Assembly (NCBI GenBank): GCA_934359255.1
Contig: CAKRLG010000031.1
Span: forward strand, 1-21,845
Direction: 5' to 3'
Origin: an uncultured Ruminococcus sp.
GTDB taxonomy: Bacteria; Bacillota; Clostridia; Lachnospirales; Lachnospiraceae
Length of the DNA stretch: 21,845 nucleotides
Below are positions 7,646 through 16,824 of this stretch, piece by piece. The first letter of the stretch is position 1. Every line of letters begins with the position of its first letter. The notes below the pieces were generated by a model. It did not search any database. It saw only the letters and a program-made list of their open reading frames with translations, and was not told the origin of the DNA. The position numbers were made by a program, and so were the translations under genes.

Positions 7646-9124
7646 ATGTATCCAACATTAGAAAAGTTAAAAGAAATCGCAGCCAGTGGACAGTATCGCA
7701 GAATTCCCGTATGTAAGGAGCTGTATGCGGATCGATATACACCTGTAGAAGTGATGCGGGTTTTGCGGAAAGCAAGTAAGCATTGCTATCTGCTTGAGAG
7801 TGCCAGCCAGACAGAGGTGTGGGGAAGATTTTCTTTCCTCGGTTATGAACCGGCGATGGAGATCACCTGTACGGATGGAATATTGAATATCCGCAAAACC
7901 GGAGAAGATATGGTTGTGACAAAGAAAGTGGAACATCCGGGCGATACTCTGCGGGAGATTATTGAACAATATAAAACACCGGTGATGGAAGAACTTCCAC
8001 CGTTTACCGGCGGGTTGGTAGGGTATTTTTCCTATGATTATATCAAATACAGCGAACAGAAATTAAAACTCGAAGATAAAGAGCAGCAGGATTTCAGGGA
8101 TATGGATCTGATGTTATTTGATCAGGTGATCGCCTTTGATCATTACCGTCAGAAAGTGCTGCTGATCGCCGGTGTGATGACGGATGATCTGGAAGCGTCG
8201 TATCAGAAAGCAGAAGAAAAACTGGAAGAGATGGCAGAGCTTCTGAAAAATGGTCCGCATATGGAGTTTGAAAAATTGAAGCTGGAGTCGGAGATCCAGC
8301 CGAAGTTCCCGGAACCGGAATATTGCAAGATGGTGGAGAAAGCGAAACATTATATCCGTGAGGGAGATATTTTCCAGGTAGTATTATCCAATCCGATGCG
8401 TGCGAAAGCGACAGGAAATCTCTTTGATACCTACCGGGTGCTGAGGGCGACAAATCCGTCTCCGTATATGTTCTATTTTTCCAGTGACGATATCGAGATC
8501 GCAGGAGCTTCCCCGGAGACACTGGTAAAACTGGAAGCCGGAAAGCTGAGCACGTTCCCGTTAGCCGGAACCAGACCGAGAGGAAAGACAAGGGAAGAAG
8601 ACAGAGAACTGGAAGCCGGACTTTTAAAAGACGAAAAAGAACGGGCAGAACACAACATGCTGGTGGATCTAGGAAGAAATGATATCGGAAAGATCAGTAA
8701 GATCGGCAGTGTGGAAGTGGAAAAATACATGTGTGTGGAGCATTTTTCCCATGTGATGCATCTTGGTTCTACGGTCGTCGGAGATCTGAGAGAAGATAAA
8801 GATGCGGTGGATGCCGTCGATGCGATCCTGCCGGCAGGAACACTTTCCGGAGCACCGAAATTCCGGGCATGTCAGATCATCGAAGAACTGGAACACAGCA
8901 AACGCGGTATCTACGGTGGAGCGATCGGCTATCTGGATTTTACAGGAAACCTGGATACCTGTATCGCGATCCGTCTGGTTTATAAAAAGAACGGAGAAAT
9001 CTGTATCCGTTCCGGGGCCGGTATCGTGGCAGACAGTGTACCGGAGAAAGAATTTGAAGAATGCTGCAATAAAGCGCGGGCTGTGGTTCAGGCCATCGCA
9101 CAGGCACAGGAGGGATTGGAATGA
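7646..9124 (+). CDS. trpE: Anthranilate synthase component I
   Basis: This 492-aa subunit converts chorismate to anthranilate, using ammonia supplied by TrpG; it is the first committed step of tryptophan synthesis. The N-terminal part holds LLES (49-52) and the middle holds NPSPYMFYF (270-278). Both line the tryptophan pocket in known TrpE proteins, so feedback inhibition is probably intact. The chorismate-binding domain (about 225-485) carries AGTRPRGK (307-314), EHNMLVDLGRND, PAGTLSGAPK (396-405) and SGAGIVADSVPEKEFEE. AGGAGG at 7633-7638 fixes the ATG. The stop overlaps the trpG start by four bases. It is the first gene of the T-box-controlled operon. Length is normal for the family. Confidence 0.98.
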   Translation: MYPTLEKLKEIAASGQYRRIPVCKELYADRYTPVEVMRVLRKASKHCYLLESASQTEVWGRFSFLGYEPAMEITCTDGILNIRKTGEDMVVTKKVEHPGDTLREIIEQYKTPVMEELPPFTGGLVGYFSYDYIKYSEQKLKLEDKEQQDFRDMDLMLFDQVIAFDHYRQKVLLIAGVMTDDLEASYQKAEEKLEEMAELLKNGPHMEFEKLKLESEIQPKFPEPEYCKMVEKAKHYIREGDIFQVVLSNPMRAKATGNLFDTYRVLRATNPSPYMFYFSSDDIEIAGASPETLVKLEAGKLSTFPLAGTRPRGKTREEDRELEAGLLKDEKERAEHNMLVDLGRNDIGKISKIGSVEVEKYMCVEHFSHVMHLGSTVVGDLREDKDAVDAVDAILPAGTLSGAPKFRACQIIEELEHSKRGIYGGAIGYLDFTGNLDTCIAIRLVYKKNGEICIRSGAGIVADSVPEKEFEECCNKARAVVQAIAQAQEGLE

Positions 9125-9702
9125 TAGTACTGATTGATAACTACGACAGTTTTTCTTATAACTTATATCAGCTGGTCGGTTCTGTGAAGCCGGACATCAA
9201 AGTTGTACGAAACGATGCATACACGGTGGAAGAGATCGAGGCGATGAAACCGGAAGCCATCATTCTTTCTCCGGGTCCCGGAAAACCGTCCGATGCAGGA
9301 ATCTGTATTGAGGCGATCCGGTATTTTGCCGGAAAGGTTCCGATCTTTGGTGTGTGTCTGGGACATCAGGCAATCTGCGAAGCATTTGGTGGAACGGTGT
9401 CCTATGCGAAAGAACTGATGCATGGAAAACAGAAAGAGATTCATCAGATTGGTGAAAATCAGCTGTTTCAGGGGCTGCCGGAGACATTTCTGGCAGCGCG
9501 GTATCATTCGCTGGCAGCATTAAAGGAAAAACTGCCGGAAGAACTGAAAGTGACTGCGGAGTCGGAAGACGGAGAAGTGATGGCGGTAGAACATACAAAA
9601 TATCCGATCTATGGTGTACAGTTTCACCCGGAGTCGGTGATGACACCGGATGGCAAAATTATGATAGAGAATTTTATGAAAGCAAGTGCAGAAAGATTCT
9701 GA
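9121..9702 (+). CDS. trpG: Anthranilate synthase component II (glutamine amidotransferase)
   Basis: A 193-aa class I glutamine amidotransferase that releases ammonia from glutamine for TrpE. The catalytic triad is visible: C79 in FGVCLGHQAI, H169 and E171 in GVQFHPES. The substrate loop LSPGPGKPSDAG (49-60) and the N-terminal NYDSFSYNL are standard. It is not fused to TrpD, unlike in some bacteria. It could also serve as PabA for aminodeoxychorismate synthase, a known dual use in Firmicutes, but its place between trpE and trpD makes TrpG the main role. AGGAGGG at 9108-9114 inside trpE provides the ribosome-binding site. Confidence 0.97.
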   Translation: MIVLIDNYDSFSYNLYQLVGSVKPDIKVVRNDAYTVEEIEAMKPEAIILSPGPGKPSDAGICIEAIRYFAGKVPIFGVCLGHQAICEAFGGTVSYAKELMHGKQKEIHQIGENQLFQGLPETFLAARYHSLAALKEKLPEELKVTAESEDGEVMAVEHTKYPIYGVQFHPESVMTPDGKIMIENFMKASAERF

Positions 9703-9731
9703 GAATGCATCAGTCATAGGAGGAAAAGAAC

Positions 9732-10745
9732 ATGATTAAAGAGGCAAATATCAAACTGACCAAAAAAGAAGATCTGACATATGAAGAAGCAAAAGTTGTT
9801 ATGAATGAGATCATGGATGGAGAAACTTCTCAGGTGCAGACGGCGGCATATCTGACAGCCTTATCTATGAAGGGGGAAACGATTGATGAAATCACAGGAT
9901 CCGCAGAAGGTATGCGTTCCCATGCACTGCAGTTAAAACATGATATGGAGGTCCTGGAAATTGTCGGTACCGGCGGGGACGGCTCCAATTCTTTTAATAT
10001 TTCCACAACCGCTTCTCTGGTTATCGCAGCAGGCGGCGTTCCGGTAGCAAAACATGGAAACCGTGCAGCATCTTCCAAATCAGGAGCAGCCGATGTGCTG
10101 GAAGCACTGGGTGTGAAGATCACACTGACACCGGAACAGAGTGAGAAAGTACTGGAAAAGATCGGTATCTGCTTCTTATTTGCACAGACTTACCATACCG
10201 CAATGAAATATGTGGCTCCGGTCAGAAAAGAACTGGGGATCCGGACCGTATTTAACATTCTGGGACCTTTGACGAATCCGGCAAATGCAAACATGCAGAT
10301 CATGGGTGTCTACAGTGAAGCACTGGTAGAGCCGATGGCAAAGGTTCTGGTAAAACTGGGTGTGAAGAAGGGTATGGTTGTCTATGGTACGGACAGTCTG
10401 GATGAGATTTCTATGAGCGCACCGACCGTTGTGTGCGAGATCTGTGACGGCAAGCTGGCTTCTTATGAGATTGTTCCGGAACAGTTCGGTTACAAGAAAT
10501 GCGAGAAAGACGAGTTAAAGGGCGGCACCCCACAGGAAAATGCAGCCATCACCAGAGCAATCCTTGATGGCAGTGAACAGGGAGCCAAACGACAGGCGGT
10601 ATGTATGAATGCCGGAGCGGCTCTGTACGTAGCAGGAAAGGCAGAGACACTGGAAGAGGGTGTTCGTCTGGCCGAGCAGCTGATTGACAGCGGAGCTGCG
10701 TTAAAGAAACTGGAAGCATTCATTCAGGAGACAAATCAGGCATGA
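9732..10745 (+). CDS. trpD: Anthranilate phosphoribosyltransferase
   Basis: A 337-aa enzyme that transfers phosphoribose from PRPP to anthranilate, the second pathway step. The PRPP-binding motif GTGGDG is at 79-84, followed by [24 protein letters not shown] (107-121) carries the residues that contact anthranilate and phosphate. DSLDEIS, the usual Mg2+/catalytic Asp-Glu motif, lies near 224. AGGAGG at 9718-9723 is eight bases before the ATG. The end overlaps the trpC start (ATGA). Length is typical for a stand-alone TrpD. Confidence 0.98.
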   Translation: MIKEANIKLTKKEDLTYEEAKVVMNEIMDGETSQVQTAAYLTALSMKGETIDEITGSAEGMRSHALQLKHDMEVLEIVGTGGDGSNSFNISTTASLVIAAGGVPVAKHGNRAASSKSGAADVLEALGVKITLTPEQSEKVLEKIGICFLFAQTYHTAMKYVAPVRKELGIRTVFNILGPLTNPANANMQIMGVYSEALVEPMAKVLVKLGVKKGMVVYGTDSLDEISMSAPTVVCEICDGKLASYEIVPEQFGYKKCEKDELKGGTPQENAAITRAILDGSEQGAKRQAVCMNAGAALYVAGKAETLEEGVRLAEQLIDSGAALKKLEAFIQETNQA

Positions 10746-11548
10746 ATATATTAGAAGAAATTGCGGGAAAGACAAGAGAACGGATCGCGGAAGAAAAAAG
10801 CAGGATATCCGTTGCAGAAGTAAAAGAACGGATCCGGGATCGGGAACAGAACCCGGAGATCCTTCCGGCACCGTCCTTTTATCAGGCATTGAAAAAAGAC
10901 GGGATGTCTTATATCTGTGAAGTGAAGAAAGCATCTCCATCGAAAGGACTGATCGCACCGGATTTTCCGTATGTAGAGATCGCGAAGGAATATGAGGCAG
11001 CAGGAGCATCGGCAATTTCCTGTCTGACAGAACCGTTTTACTTTCAGGGATCGGACCGGTATCTGGAAGAAATTACAGCGGCAGTGAACATTCCGGTACT
11101 GCGAAAAGATTTCACGGTGGATGAATATATGATTTATCAGGCGAAAGCATTTGGTGCATCCGCGGTGCTTCTGATCTGTGCGATCCTTGATGATGTGCAG
11201 TTGAAAGATTACCGACAGCTGGCAGAAAGCCTTGGACTGGATGCACTGGTGGAAGCACACGATGAGCGGGAAGTAGAACGGGCACTGAAAGCCGGTGCGC
11301 GGATCGTAGGAGTCAACAATCGGGATCTTCGAACGTTTCAGATAGATATGAACAACAGCATCCGGCTGCGGAATCTGGCACCGGAGGAAGTGGTCTTTGT
11401 ATCGGAGAGCGGGATTAAGACAAGTGCAGATATTAACCTGTTATATGACAATCGGGTGGATGCCGTATTGATCGGAGAGACGTTGATGCGGAGTCCGGAT
11501 AAGAAGGCAATGCTGGAAAATTTGAATGGAAAACCGCTTTTCCGGTAA
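10742..11548 (+). CDS. trpC: Indole-3-glycerol phosphate synthase
   Basis: A 268-aa TIM-barrel enzyme that closes the indole ring from CdRP. By motif alignment all known catalytic positions are present: E60 and K62 in [12 protein letters not shown]122 in RKDF, E171 in VEAHD, N192 in GVNNRDL and E222 in SESGI. It is a single-domain form, not fused to TrpF as in E. coli. It starts in the trpD stop codon overlap, with AGGAG at 10726-10730 as a somewhat distant ribosome-binding site, so translational coupling is likely. Confidence 0.98.
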   Translation: MNILEEIAGKTRERIAEEKSRISVAEVKERIRDREQNPEILPAPSFYQALKKDGMSYICEVKKASPSKGLIAPDFPYVEIAKEYEAAGASAISCLTEPFYFQGSDRYLEEITAAVNIPVLRKDFTVDEYMIYQAKAFGASAVLLICAILDDVQLKDYRQLAESLGLDALVEAHDEREVERALKAGARIVGVNNRDLRTFQIDMNNSIRLRNLAPEEVVFVSESGIKTSADINLLYDNRVDAVLIGETLMRSPDKKAMLENLNGKPLFR

Positions 11549-11628
11549 ATGAAAAAACGGATGCGGGTGAAAGCAGGGAAATCCTGCATAACACGTATCT
11601 GGATAAAAAGCAGCAGGAGAAAACAGGC

Positions 11629-12255
11629 ATGAGCAGGATAAAAATATGTGGTCTGCGGAGGCCGGAGGATATTGAGGCGGTCAATGTGGCAAAGCCGGAT
11701 TACTGTGGATTCATTGTGGAATGTCCAAAAAGCAGACGGAGTATCGACCGGGAAACCTTACGGGAACTGGTACGGGGACTGCAAAAGGAAATCGTTCCGG
11801 TGGGAGTATTTGTCAATGCACCGAAAGAGCTGGTGGCAGAGCTTCTCGAAGAGGGAACGATTCAGATGGCACAGCTTCACGGTCAAGAATCACAGGAGTA
11901 TATCCGGGAACTGAAGAAAATGACAGAAAAACCGCTGATTCAGGCATTTTCCGTAAAAACCAGGGAAGATGTGGAGCGGGCACGGGAGAGTGCGGCGGAT
12001 TATATTTTACTGGATCAGGGAAGCGGTGGAACAGGAAAATCGTTTGACTGGTCACTGGTGGGTGAAGTTGGGCGACCGTATTTTCTGGCCGGAGGTCTCG
12101 GTGTGGAAAATCTGCGGGAAGCGATCGGGATGCTTCATCCCTGGGCGGTGGATCTGAGCAGTAGCCTGGAAATTGATGGAAGTAAAGATGCCGGACGGAT
12201 CCGGCAGGTAGTGGAAATAGTAAGAATGGAGGAAACAAAAGATGTCAAAAGGTAG
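11629..12255 (+). CDS. trpF: Phosphoribosylanthranilate isomerase
   Basis: A 208-aa TIM-barrel enzyme that converts PRA to CdRP by an Amadori rearrangement. The catalytic base C7 is in KICGL. The general acid D129 is in [27 protein letters not shown] and AVDLSSSLE form the phosphate-binding end. The usual GFVFYPKSPR loop appears as [13 protein letters not shown], a mild variant. An 80-base gap separates it from trpC, the largest gap in the operon, with only a small hairpin. AGGAG at about 11612 serves as ribosome-binding site. The last 14 bases overlap trpB. Confidence 0.96.
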   Translation: MSRIKICGLRRPEDIEAVNVAKPDYCGFIVECPKSRRSIDRETLRELVRGLQKEIVPVGVFVNAPKELVAELLEEGTIQMAQLHGQESQEYIRELKKMTEKPLIQAFSVKTREDVERARESAADYILLDQGSGGTGKSFDWSLVGEVGRPYFLAGGLGVENLREAIGMLHPWAVDLSSSLEIDGSKDAGRIRQVVEIVRMEETKDVKR

Positions 12256-13426
12256 ATTTGGAGTACACGGCGGACAGTATATTCCGGAGACGCTGATGAA
12301 TGCGGTTCTGGAACTGGAAGAAGCCTATAATCATTATAAAAATGATCCGGAGTTCAACAGGGAGCTGACAGAGCTTCTGAATGAGTATGCGGGAAGACCG
12401 TCCCGGCTGTACTATGCGGCGCATATGACAGAGGATCTGGGCGGGGCAAAAGTGTATCTGAAGAGAGAAGATCTGAACCATACCGGCGCACATAAGATCA
12501 ATAACGTGCTGGGTCAGGTACTGCTGGCAAAGAAAATGGGAAAAACCCGTGTGATCGCAGAGACAGGAGCCGGTCAGCATGGGGTGGCTACAGCTACCGC
12601 AGCTGCCATGATGGGTATGGAATGTGAAGTATTTATGGGAAAAGAGGATACGGAGCGTCAGGCACTGAACGTGTATCGGATGCGACTTTTGGGAGCAAAG
12701 GTTCACGCAGTTACTTCCGGAACGGCTACGTTAAAAGATGCGGTTTCCGAGACCATGAGAGAGTGGACAAACCGGATCGCAGATACCCATTATGTACTGG
12801 GGTCTGCGATGGGACCACATCCTTTCCCGACGATCGTCAGAGATTTTCAGGCGGTAATCTCCAAGGAGATCAAGGAACAGATCCTGGAGAAGGAGGGACG
12901 GCTTCCGGATGCGGTGCTGGCCTGTGTCGGCGGCGGATCCAATGCGATCGGAACCTTTTATAATTTTATCGAGGATGAGGGAGTGCGTCTGATCGGCTGT
13001 GAGGCAGCAGGACGTGGCATCAACACCGCAGAGACGGCAGCTACGATCGCTACCGGAAAGCTGGGTATCTTCCATGGAATGAAATCTTATTTCTGCCAGG
13101 ATGAATATGGTCAGATCGCACCGGTATATTCGATCTCAGCCGGACTGGATTATCCGGGTGTGGGACCGGAGCATGCACATCTGTATGACACCGGACGTGC
13201 GGAGTATGTGCCGGTCACGGATGATGAGGCAGTAGATGCCTTTGAATATTTGTCTAAGGTTGAAGGTATTATTCCGGCGATCGAGAGTGCCCATGCAGTT
13301 GCGTATGCGAAGAAGCTGGTTCCGACGATGGGAAAGGATCAGATTGTAGTAATTACCATCTCCGGAAGGGGAGATAAAGACTGTGCAGCGATTGCCCGCT
13401 ACAGAGGGGAGGATATTCATGAATAA
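12242..13426 (+). CDS. trpB: Tryptophan synthase beta chain
   Basis: A 394-aa PLP enzyme that condenses indole with serine. The PLP lysine is K85 in [14 protein letters not shown]107 in [11 protein letters not shown] is the catalytic glutamate, and GGGSNAIG (230-237) binds the PLP phosphate. [13 protein letters not shown] and ISGRGDKD are classic TrpB1 motifs, so this is the normal TrpA-partner form rather than TrpB2. GGAGG at 12228-12232 lies within trpF, and the start overlaps trpF by 14 bases. Its own end contains the trpA start. Length is normal. Confidence 0.98.
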   Translation: MSKGRFGVHGGQYIPETLMNAVLELEEAYNHYKNDPEFNRELTELLNEYAGRPSRLYYAAHMTEDLGGAKVYLKREDLNHTGAHKINNVLGQVLLAKKMGKTRVIAETGAGQHGVATATAAAMMGMECEVFMGKEDTERQALNVYRMRLLGAKVHAVTSGTATLKDAVSETMREWTNRIADTHYVLGSAMGPHPFPTIVRDFQAVISKEIKEQILEKEGRLPDAVLACVGGGSNAIGTFYNFIEDEGVRLIGCEAAGRGINTAETAATIATGKLGIFHGMKSYFCQDEYGQIAPVYSISAGLDYPGVGPEHAHLYDTGRAEYVPVTDDEAVDAFEYLSKVEGIIPAIESAHAVAYAKKLVPTMGKDQIVVITISGRGDKDCAAIARYRGEDIHE

Positions 13427-14198
13427 GAGAATTACAGAGAGTTTTACAAAAGGGAAAGCATTTATTCCGTTTATTACCTGTGGGGATCCGTCACTGGAGG
13501 TGACAGAGCAGTTGGTATATGCCATGGAGGAAGCAGGGGCAGATCTGATCGAGCTGGGAATCCCGTTTTCTGATCCGACCGCAGAGGGTCCGGTGATCCA
13601 GGCGGCCAATATCCGTGCGCTGTCCGGTGGAGTTACGACGGACAAGGTTTTTGCGATGGTTGAGAAGATCCGGAAGAATTCCAGTATTCCGATGGTGTTT
13701 ATGACGTATGCAAATGTAGTGTTTTCTTATGGAACGGAGCGGTTTGTAAAAAGGGCAGCAGAAGTTGGTATGGACGGACTGATCTTACCGGATGTGCCCT
13801 TTGAGGAGAAGGATGAGTTTGACGGGATCTGCAAGGAGTATGGTCTGGATCTGATTTCTCTGATTGCACCGACTTCTCATGAGCGGATCTCCATGATCGC
13901 GAAGGAAGCACAGGGATTTGTGTACTGTGTTTCTTCTCTGGGTGTTACGGGTATGCGGTCTCAGATCACGACGGATATCGGAGCGATGGTGGAACTGGTG
14001 AAGAAGGCGAAGGATATTCCCTGTGCGGTTGGGTTTGGTATCTCAAATCCGGAACAGGCAAAGAAGATGGCTGGTCAGTCGGACGGGGTAATTGTCGGAT
14101 CGGCGATCGTGAAGCTTTGCGGACAGTATGGGGTGGAGTGTGTTCCTTATGTGAAGGAGTATGTGAAAGCTATGAAGGATGCTGTCAGGGAGGCTTAA
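13419..14198 (+). CDS. trpA: Tryptophan synthase alpha chain
   Basis: A 259-aa TIM-barrel enzyme that splits indole-3-glycerol phosphate and channels indole to TrpB. ATG 13419 is chosen because GGGGAGG at 13406-13412 precedes it and MNKRITESF matches family starts; an upstream in-frame GTG at 13383 lies deep inside trpB. The overlap with trpB is eight bases. E45 in ELGIPFSDP matches the catalytic Glu49 of the Salmonella enzyme. The position of catalytic Asp60 (SDPLADGP in Salmonella) reads SDPTAEGP here, so it is Glu56. [11 protein letters not shown] and [11 protein letters not shown] form the phosphate end. Last gene of the operon. Confidence 0.97.
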   Translation: MNKRITESFTKGKAFIPFITCGDPSLEVTEQLVYAMEEAGADLIELGIPFSDPTAEGPVIQAANIRALSGGVTTDKVFAMVEKIRKNSSIPMVFMTYANVVFSYGTERFVKRAAEVGMDGLILPDVPFEEKDEFDGICKEYGLDLISLIAPTSHERISMIAKEAQGFVYCVSSLGVTGMRSQITTDIGAMVELVKKAKDIPCAVGFGISNPEQAKKMAGQSDGVIVGSAIVKLCGQYGVECVPYVKEYVKAMKDAVREA

Positions 14199-14220
14199 GT
14201 CTTTTTCTCTTACGCCGGAC

Positions 14221-14405
14221 GAAATGGAGCGCCTGCCCGTAAGCTGCAGACAACCGCTGGTAACGCAAATCTGAGCTAATCGTTAACTGCATCTAAGACT
14301 CTCGCGAGAGCGCTCGAGCCTAAGATTCCGTAAACGATGGATCTCATCTTTGCTAAGGGCACCAGCAAAAGGCTGTCTGCAGCTTACGGGCAGGCGCTCC
14401 ATTTC
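14221..14405. repeat. Long hairpin element 1 (32-bp perfect arms)
   Basis: The left arm (14221-14252) and right arm (14374-14405) are perfect reverse complements over 32 bases, starting GAAATGGAGCGCCTG. Further pairing lies inside: GCTGG/CCAGC (14256-14260 with 14362-14366), an ATCGTT/AACGAT stem, a CTCTCGCGAGAG palindrome and GCTCGAGC. No ORF of substance, no terminal T-run and no flanking direct repeat is visible. It starts 22 bases after the trpA stop. Confidence 0.85.
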
Positions 14406-14473
14406 TGTGGATTGGTGGACGAGAGGGTCTTGATGTGAGTATTTCCTTTACGGTGTTGGTGACGGTTCGTTGG

Positions 14474-14527
14474 AAAAAGCCGCGCTCCTGACAAGCTGGC
14501 AGCTTTCCGGGAGCGCGGCCTTTTTCG
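14474..14527. terminator. Strong bidirectional terminator after the trp operon
   Basis: GAAAAAGCCGCGCTCC (from 14474) pairs with GGGAGCGCGGCCTTTTTC (ending 14527), allowing one bulged base. The loop contains the small dyad AGCT-GGC-AGCT. The GC-rich stem with A-run and T-run flanks suits termination on both strands. Confidence 0.9.
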
Positions 14528-14580
14528 ACTGAGGTTGTTGAGTCATTTCAGTTTACTGATGTCGAATAGAAATTTAACAG

Positions 14581-14760
14581 TGGAAGGAGCAGGTCCTGGG
14601 GTGGGGCAACACTTTATGGGCGGTTAGGGGAAGCTTTAAGATCCGACGCTTACGCAGGCTTTCGCGATGGTCAGCTGACCATCGTGAATATAGCCGAAGT
14701 TAGCGGCTAGCTTAAAGTTCCCCTGCCCATGTTGCCTCACCCCAGGACCTGCTCCTTCCA
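14581..14760. repeat. Long hairpin element 2 (about 180 bp, almost fully self-complementary)
   Basis: The outer arms 14581-14603 and 14738-14760 are perfect complements over 23 bases, starting TGGAAGGAGCAGG. Pairing continues with one G-U pair (GGGCAAC/GTTGCCT) and, across small bulges, ATGGGC/GCCCAT, AGGGGAA/TTCCCCT and CTTTAAG/CTTAAAG. The tip is a 20-bp perfect palindrome CGATGGTCAGCTGACCATCG at 14665-14684, extended by TTCG/TGAA pairs. There is no T-run, ORF or flanking direct repeat. The element ends 38 bases from the 3' end of the Hpt gene. Confidence 0.85.
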
Positions 14761-14797
14761 CGTCCGGGTTTCAAGACTCTACAACATACAAACAACC

Positions 14798-15148
14798 CTA
14801 CACATCCAACTGCTCGATCGCAGCAACCGTTCTCTCATATTCTTTTGTAACCGCGTTCATCATACTTTCATCGTCCGGCAGGTTGCCTGTGCGGAGGACT
14901 TCGGTGATGGCGGCTGCGGTCTCATAGAGTGGGGTGAATCCCAGGTTCTGTGCGACACCTTTTAAAGTGTGGGCGGCACGGAACGCTTCTTCTGCATTTT
15001 TTTCTGCCAGGGTGTTTTTCAGCTGGGAAAAACTGGGATCGTCAGGAAATTTCAGGACGAATTTGGTGATCAGTTTTTCACTGCGGAGACGTCCGAAGAC
15101 TTCTTCGTAATCCGCGCCCATAGCCTGATAACATTCATTGATATTCAT
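14798..15148 (-). CDS. Free-standing histidine phosphotransfer (Hpt) domain protein
   Basis: A 116-aa single-domain protein of the Hpt family, a helical bundle that passes phosphate between response-regulator receivers and histidine kinases. The motif AHTLKGVAQNLGF (59-71) holds the phospho-accepting histidine H60 with the usual Lys and Gly after it. ATG 15148 is chosen because AAAGGA (complement of 15158-15163) lies nine bases upstream; an in-frame ATG at 15169 has no such site. No kinase or receiver gene is nearby, so its partners are encoded elsewhere. It acts in the cytoplasm: no signal or membrane segment is seen. Confidence 0.9.
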   Translation of the reverse strand: MNINECYQAMGADYEEVFGRLRSEKLITKFVLKFPDDPSFSQLKNTLAEKNAEEAFRAAHTLKGVAQNLGFTPLYETAAAITEVLRTGNLPDDESMMNAVTKEYERTVAAIEQLDV

Positions 15149-15230
15149 ACTTGTAATTCCTTTCTGCATCTGGTGTATCGAACAGGAGCAAACAGCTGTC
15201 TGTTATGCGAAAAATGTCATAATTAAGTTT

Positions 15231-15259
15231 ATTATATAAGTATGTACACACAAAAACAA
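15231..15259 (-). promoter_or_regulatory. Probable sigma-A promoter of the Hpt gene
   Basis: On the minus strand, TTGTTT (complement of 15254-15259) is followed after 17 bases by a perfect TATAAT (complement of 15231-15236). It lies in the AT-rich gap between mgtE and the Hpt gene, so the Hpt gene may be transcribed separately from mgtE. Confidence 0.6.
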
Positions 15260-15314
15260 GAAAATTTATAAAGTTTAAGAAAAAAGTAATGGTTTTTGTA
15301 ATGGTTTCTGCTTC

Positions 15315-16649
15315 CTACAAATGAAATACTTTGGTTGCGATAAAGAAGTAAATCATAATAGAACTTGCATCGACTATGGTAGTGATCAGCGGAGAGGCCA
15401 TCAGTGCCGGATCCAGACCGATTTTTTTGGCGCACATCGGGAGGATGCAGCCGAGCAGTTTTGCGGAAATCACGGTTGCGACCAGGGACAGGGCGATGAC
15501 GATTGCCATACCTGCCTGCTGATAGGTCAGATAGATCCGCAGTCCGTTGGCGATAGCCAGAACAACACCTACGATCAGGGAAACACGAAATTCTTTCCAG
15601 ATGACACGGAAAAAGTCATGGAAGGTTACCTGGTTCAGGGCGATTCCGCGGATGATCAGTGTAGAACTCTGAGAACCGCAGTTTCCGCCGGTGTCCATCA
15701 GCATGGGGATGAAGGATACCAGAAGCGGGATCGCAGCGAAAGCGTCTTCATAACGGGTGATGATGGTTCCAGTGATAATAGAAGAAAACATCAGCACCAG
15801 AAGCCAGGGGATTCTTCGTTTGGCGTGTTCCCAGGCAGAAACTTCAAAGTAGGTTTTCTCACTTGGAGCGACAGCGGCCATTTTCGTGATATCTTCGGTG
15901 GCCTCTTCGACCATGACATCCATGGCATCATCGAATGTTACGATACCGACAAGCAGACCGTCGGTGTCAAGAACCGGAAGTGCCAACAGGTCGTATTTGC
16001 GAAGCTGATGCGCCACATCCTCTTTGTCGGTTAGCGTGGATACGGAGATGATCTCTGTCTCCATAATATCTTCGATCAGCACATCATCATCGGTTGTCAT
16101 CAGGTCTTTTGCTGACACGATGCCGAGCAGTTTCCGCTGCTGGATCACATAGCAGGTGTAAATTGTTTCTTTGTGGATACCGGTTTTCTTGATATGAGCC
16201 ATCGCCTCACCTACTGTCAGATGAGGTTTGAGATCCACGTATTCGGTTGTCATGATACTTCCGGCGCTGTCTTCCGGATAATTTAACAGTTTGTTGATGG
16301 TTTCACGTTCCTTCGGGCCGCTGGCATCGAGGATCCGGGTAACCAGATTGGCTGGAAGTTCTTCTAACAGATCCACGGTATCATCCATGTACAGATCGTC
16401 CAGGATTTCCTTCAACTCTTTTTCTGAGAGGACTTCTACCAGGACAGACTGCAGGGAACTTTCCATGTTGGCAAATACGTCTGCCGCCTTTTCTTTGGGA
16501 ATCAGACGGAAGGCAAGAGCCAGTTCTTTATCATCAAATTCTCCAAGCAGTGAGGCGATGTCCACTGCGTTCATTACGTCCAGAACGTCTTTTACGGATT
16601 TGTAGCGGCGTTCCTGGAGCAGTTTTACAAAAATATCTTTGTTCATCAT
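15315..16649 (-). CDS. mgtE: Magnesium transporter MgtE
   Basis: A 444-aa Mg2+ channel/transporter of the inner membrane. The cytoplasmic N domain (about 1-130) contains the acidic helical repeats that sense Mg2+. Two CBS domains follow (about 131-250), with GIVSAKDLM and GIVTFDDAMDVM at their ends. A plug helix leads into five membrane segments from residue 280. The signature SFIPMLMDTGGNCGSQSSTLIIRG (312-335) and D427 in PLITTIVDASS, which matches the pore Asp432 of the Thermus enzyme, are present. GGAGG (complement of 16657-16661) sits seven bases before the first of two adjacent ATGs. Expression is probably set by the M-box leader upstream. All domains are intact. Confidence 0.97.
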   Translation of the reverse strand: MMNKDIFVKLLQERRYKSVKDVLDVMNAVDIASLLGEFDDKELALAFRLIPKEKAADVFANMESSLQSVLVEVLSEKELKEILDDLYMDDTVDLLEELPANLVTRILDASGPKERETINKLLNYPEDSAGSIMTTEYVDLKPHLTVGEAMAHIKKTGIHKETIYTCYVIQQRKLLGIVSAKDLMTTDDDVLIEDIMETEIISVSTLTDKEDVAHQLRKYDLLALPVLDTDGLLVGIVTFDDAMDVMVEEATEDITKMAAVAPSEKTYFEVSAWEHAKRRIPWLLVLMFSSIITGTIITRYEDAFAAIPLLVSFIPMLMDTGGNCGSQSSTLIIRGIALNQVTFHDFFRVIWKEFRVSLIVGVVLAIANGLRIYLTYQQAGMAIVIALSLVATVISAKLLGCILPMCAKKIGLDPALMASPLITTIVDASSIMIYFFIATKVFHL

Positions 16650-16756
16650 AAGCGTACCTCCGATATGTAGTTATTGGTATATGATCGTCACATTCCGCGT
16701 GATAACTGGCACCAGCGTCCATCTCCTCACCACCTTTCATTTTTTAAAAATCAGCA

Positions 16757-16793
16757 TAAAAAAATTCCTTCAAAGCCTGAGCAATGAAAGAAT
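16757..16793 (-). terminator. Riboswitch-controlled terminator before mgtE
   Basis: On the minus strand ATTCTTTCA pairs with TGAAGGAAT (plus-strand arms 16785-16793 and 16764-16772), with one G-U pair, and is followed by seven T. It lies between the M-box aptamer and mgtE, the expected place for the expression platform. Confidence 0.82.
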
Positions 16794-16824
16794 CTGCAAA
16801 ATACATCACGGAAAAATCCTGACC

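Noticed and set aside
13383..13418. Upstream GTG start for trpA
   Set aside because: It would add 12 residues encoded inside trpB; the GGGGAGG site at 13406-13412 points to ATG 13419.
14215..14765. Target-site duplications around the two long hairpins
   Set aside because: The bases on either side of each element were compared and show no direct repeat, so classical MITE insertion is not supported from this sequence.
14199..14797. Retron or group II intron origin for the twin hairpins
   Set aside because: No reverse transcriptase lies in the window and no catalytic intron core was recognised; inverted arms alone are not enough.
15321..16034. 237-codon open frame on the plus strand
   Set aside because: Antisense of mgtE, whose protein is fully recognisable; the composition is typical of a shadow.
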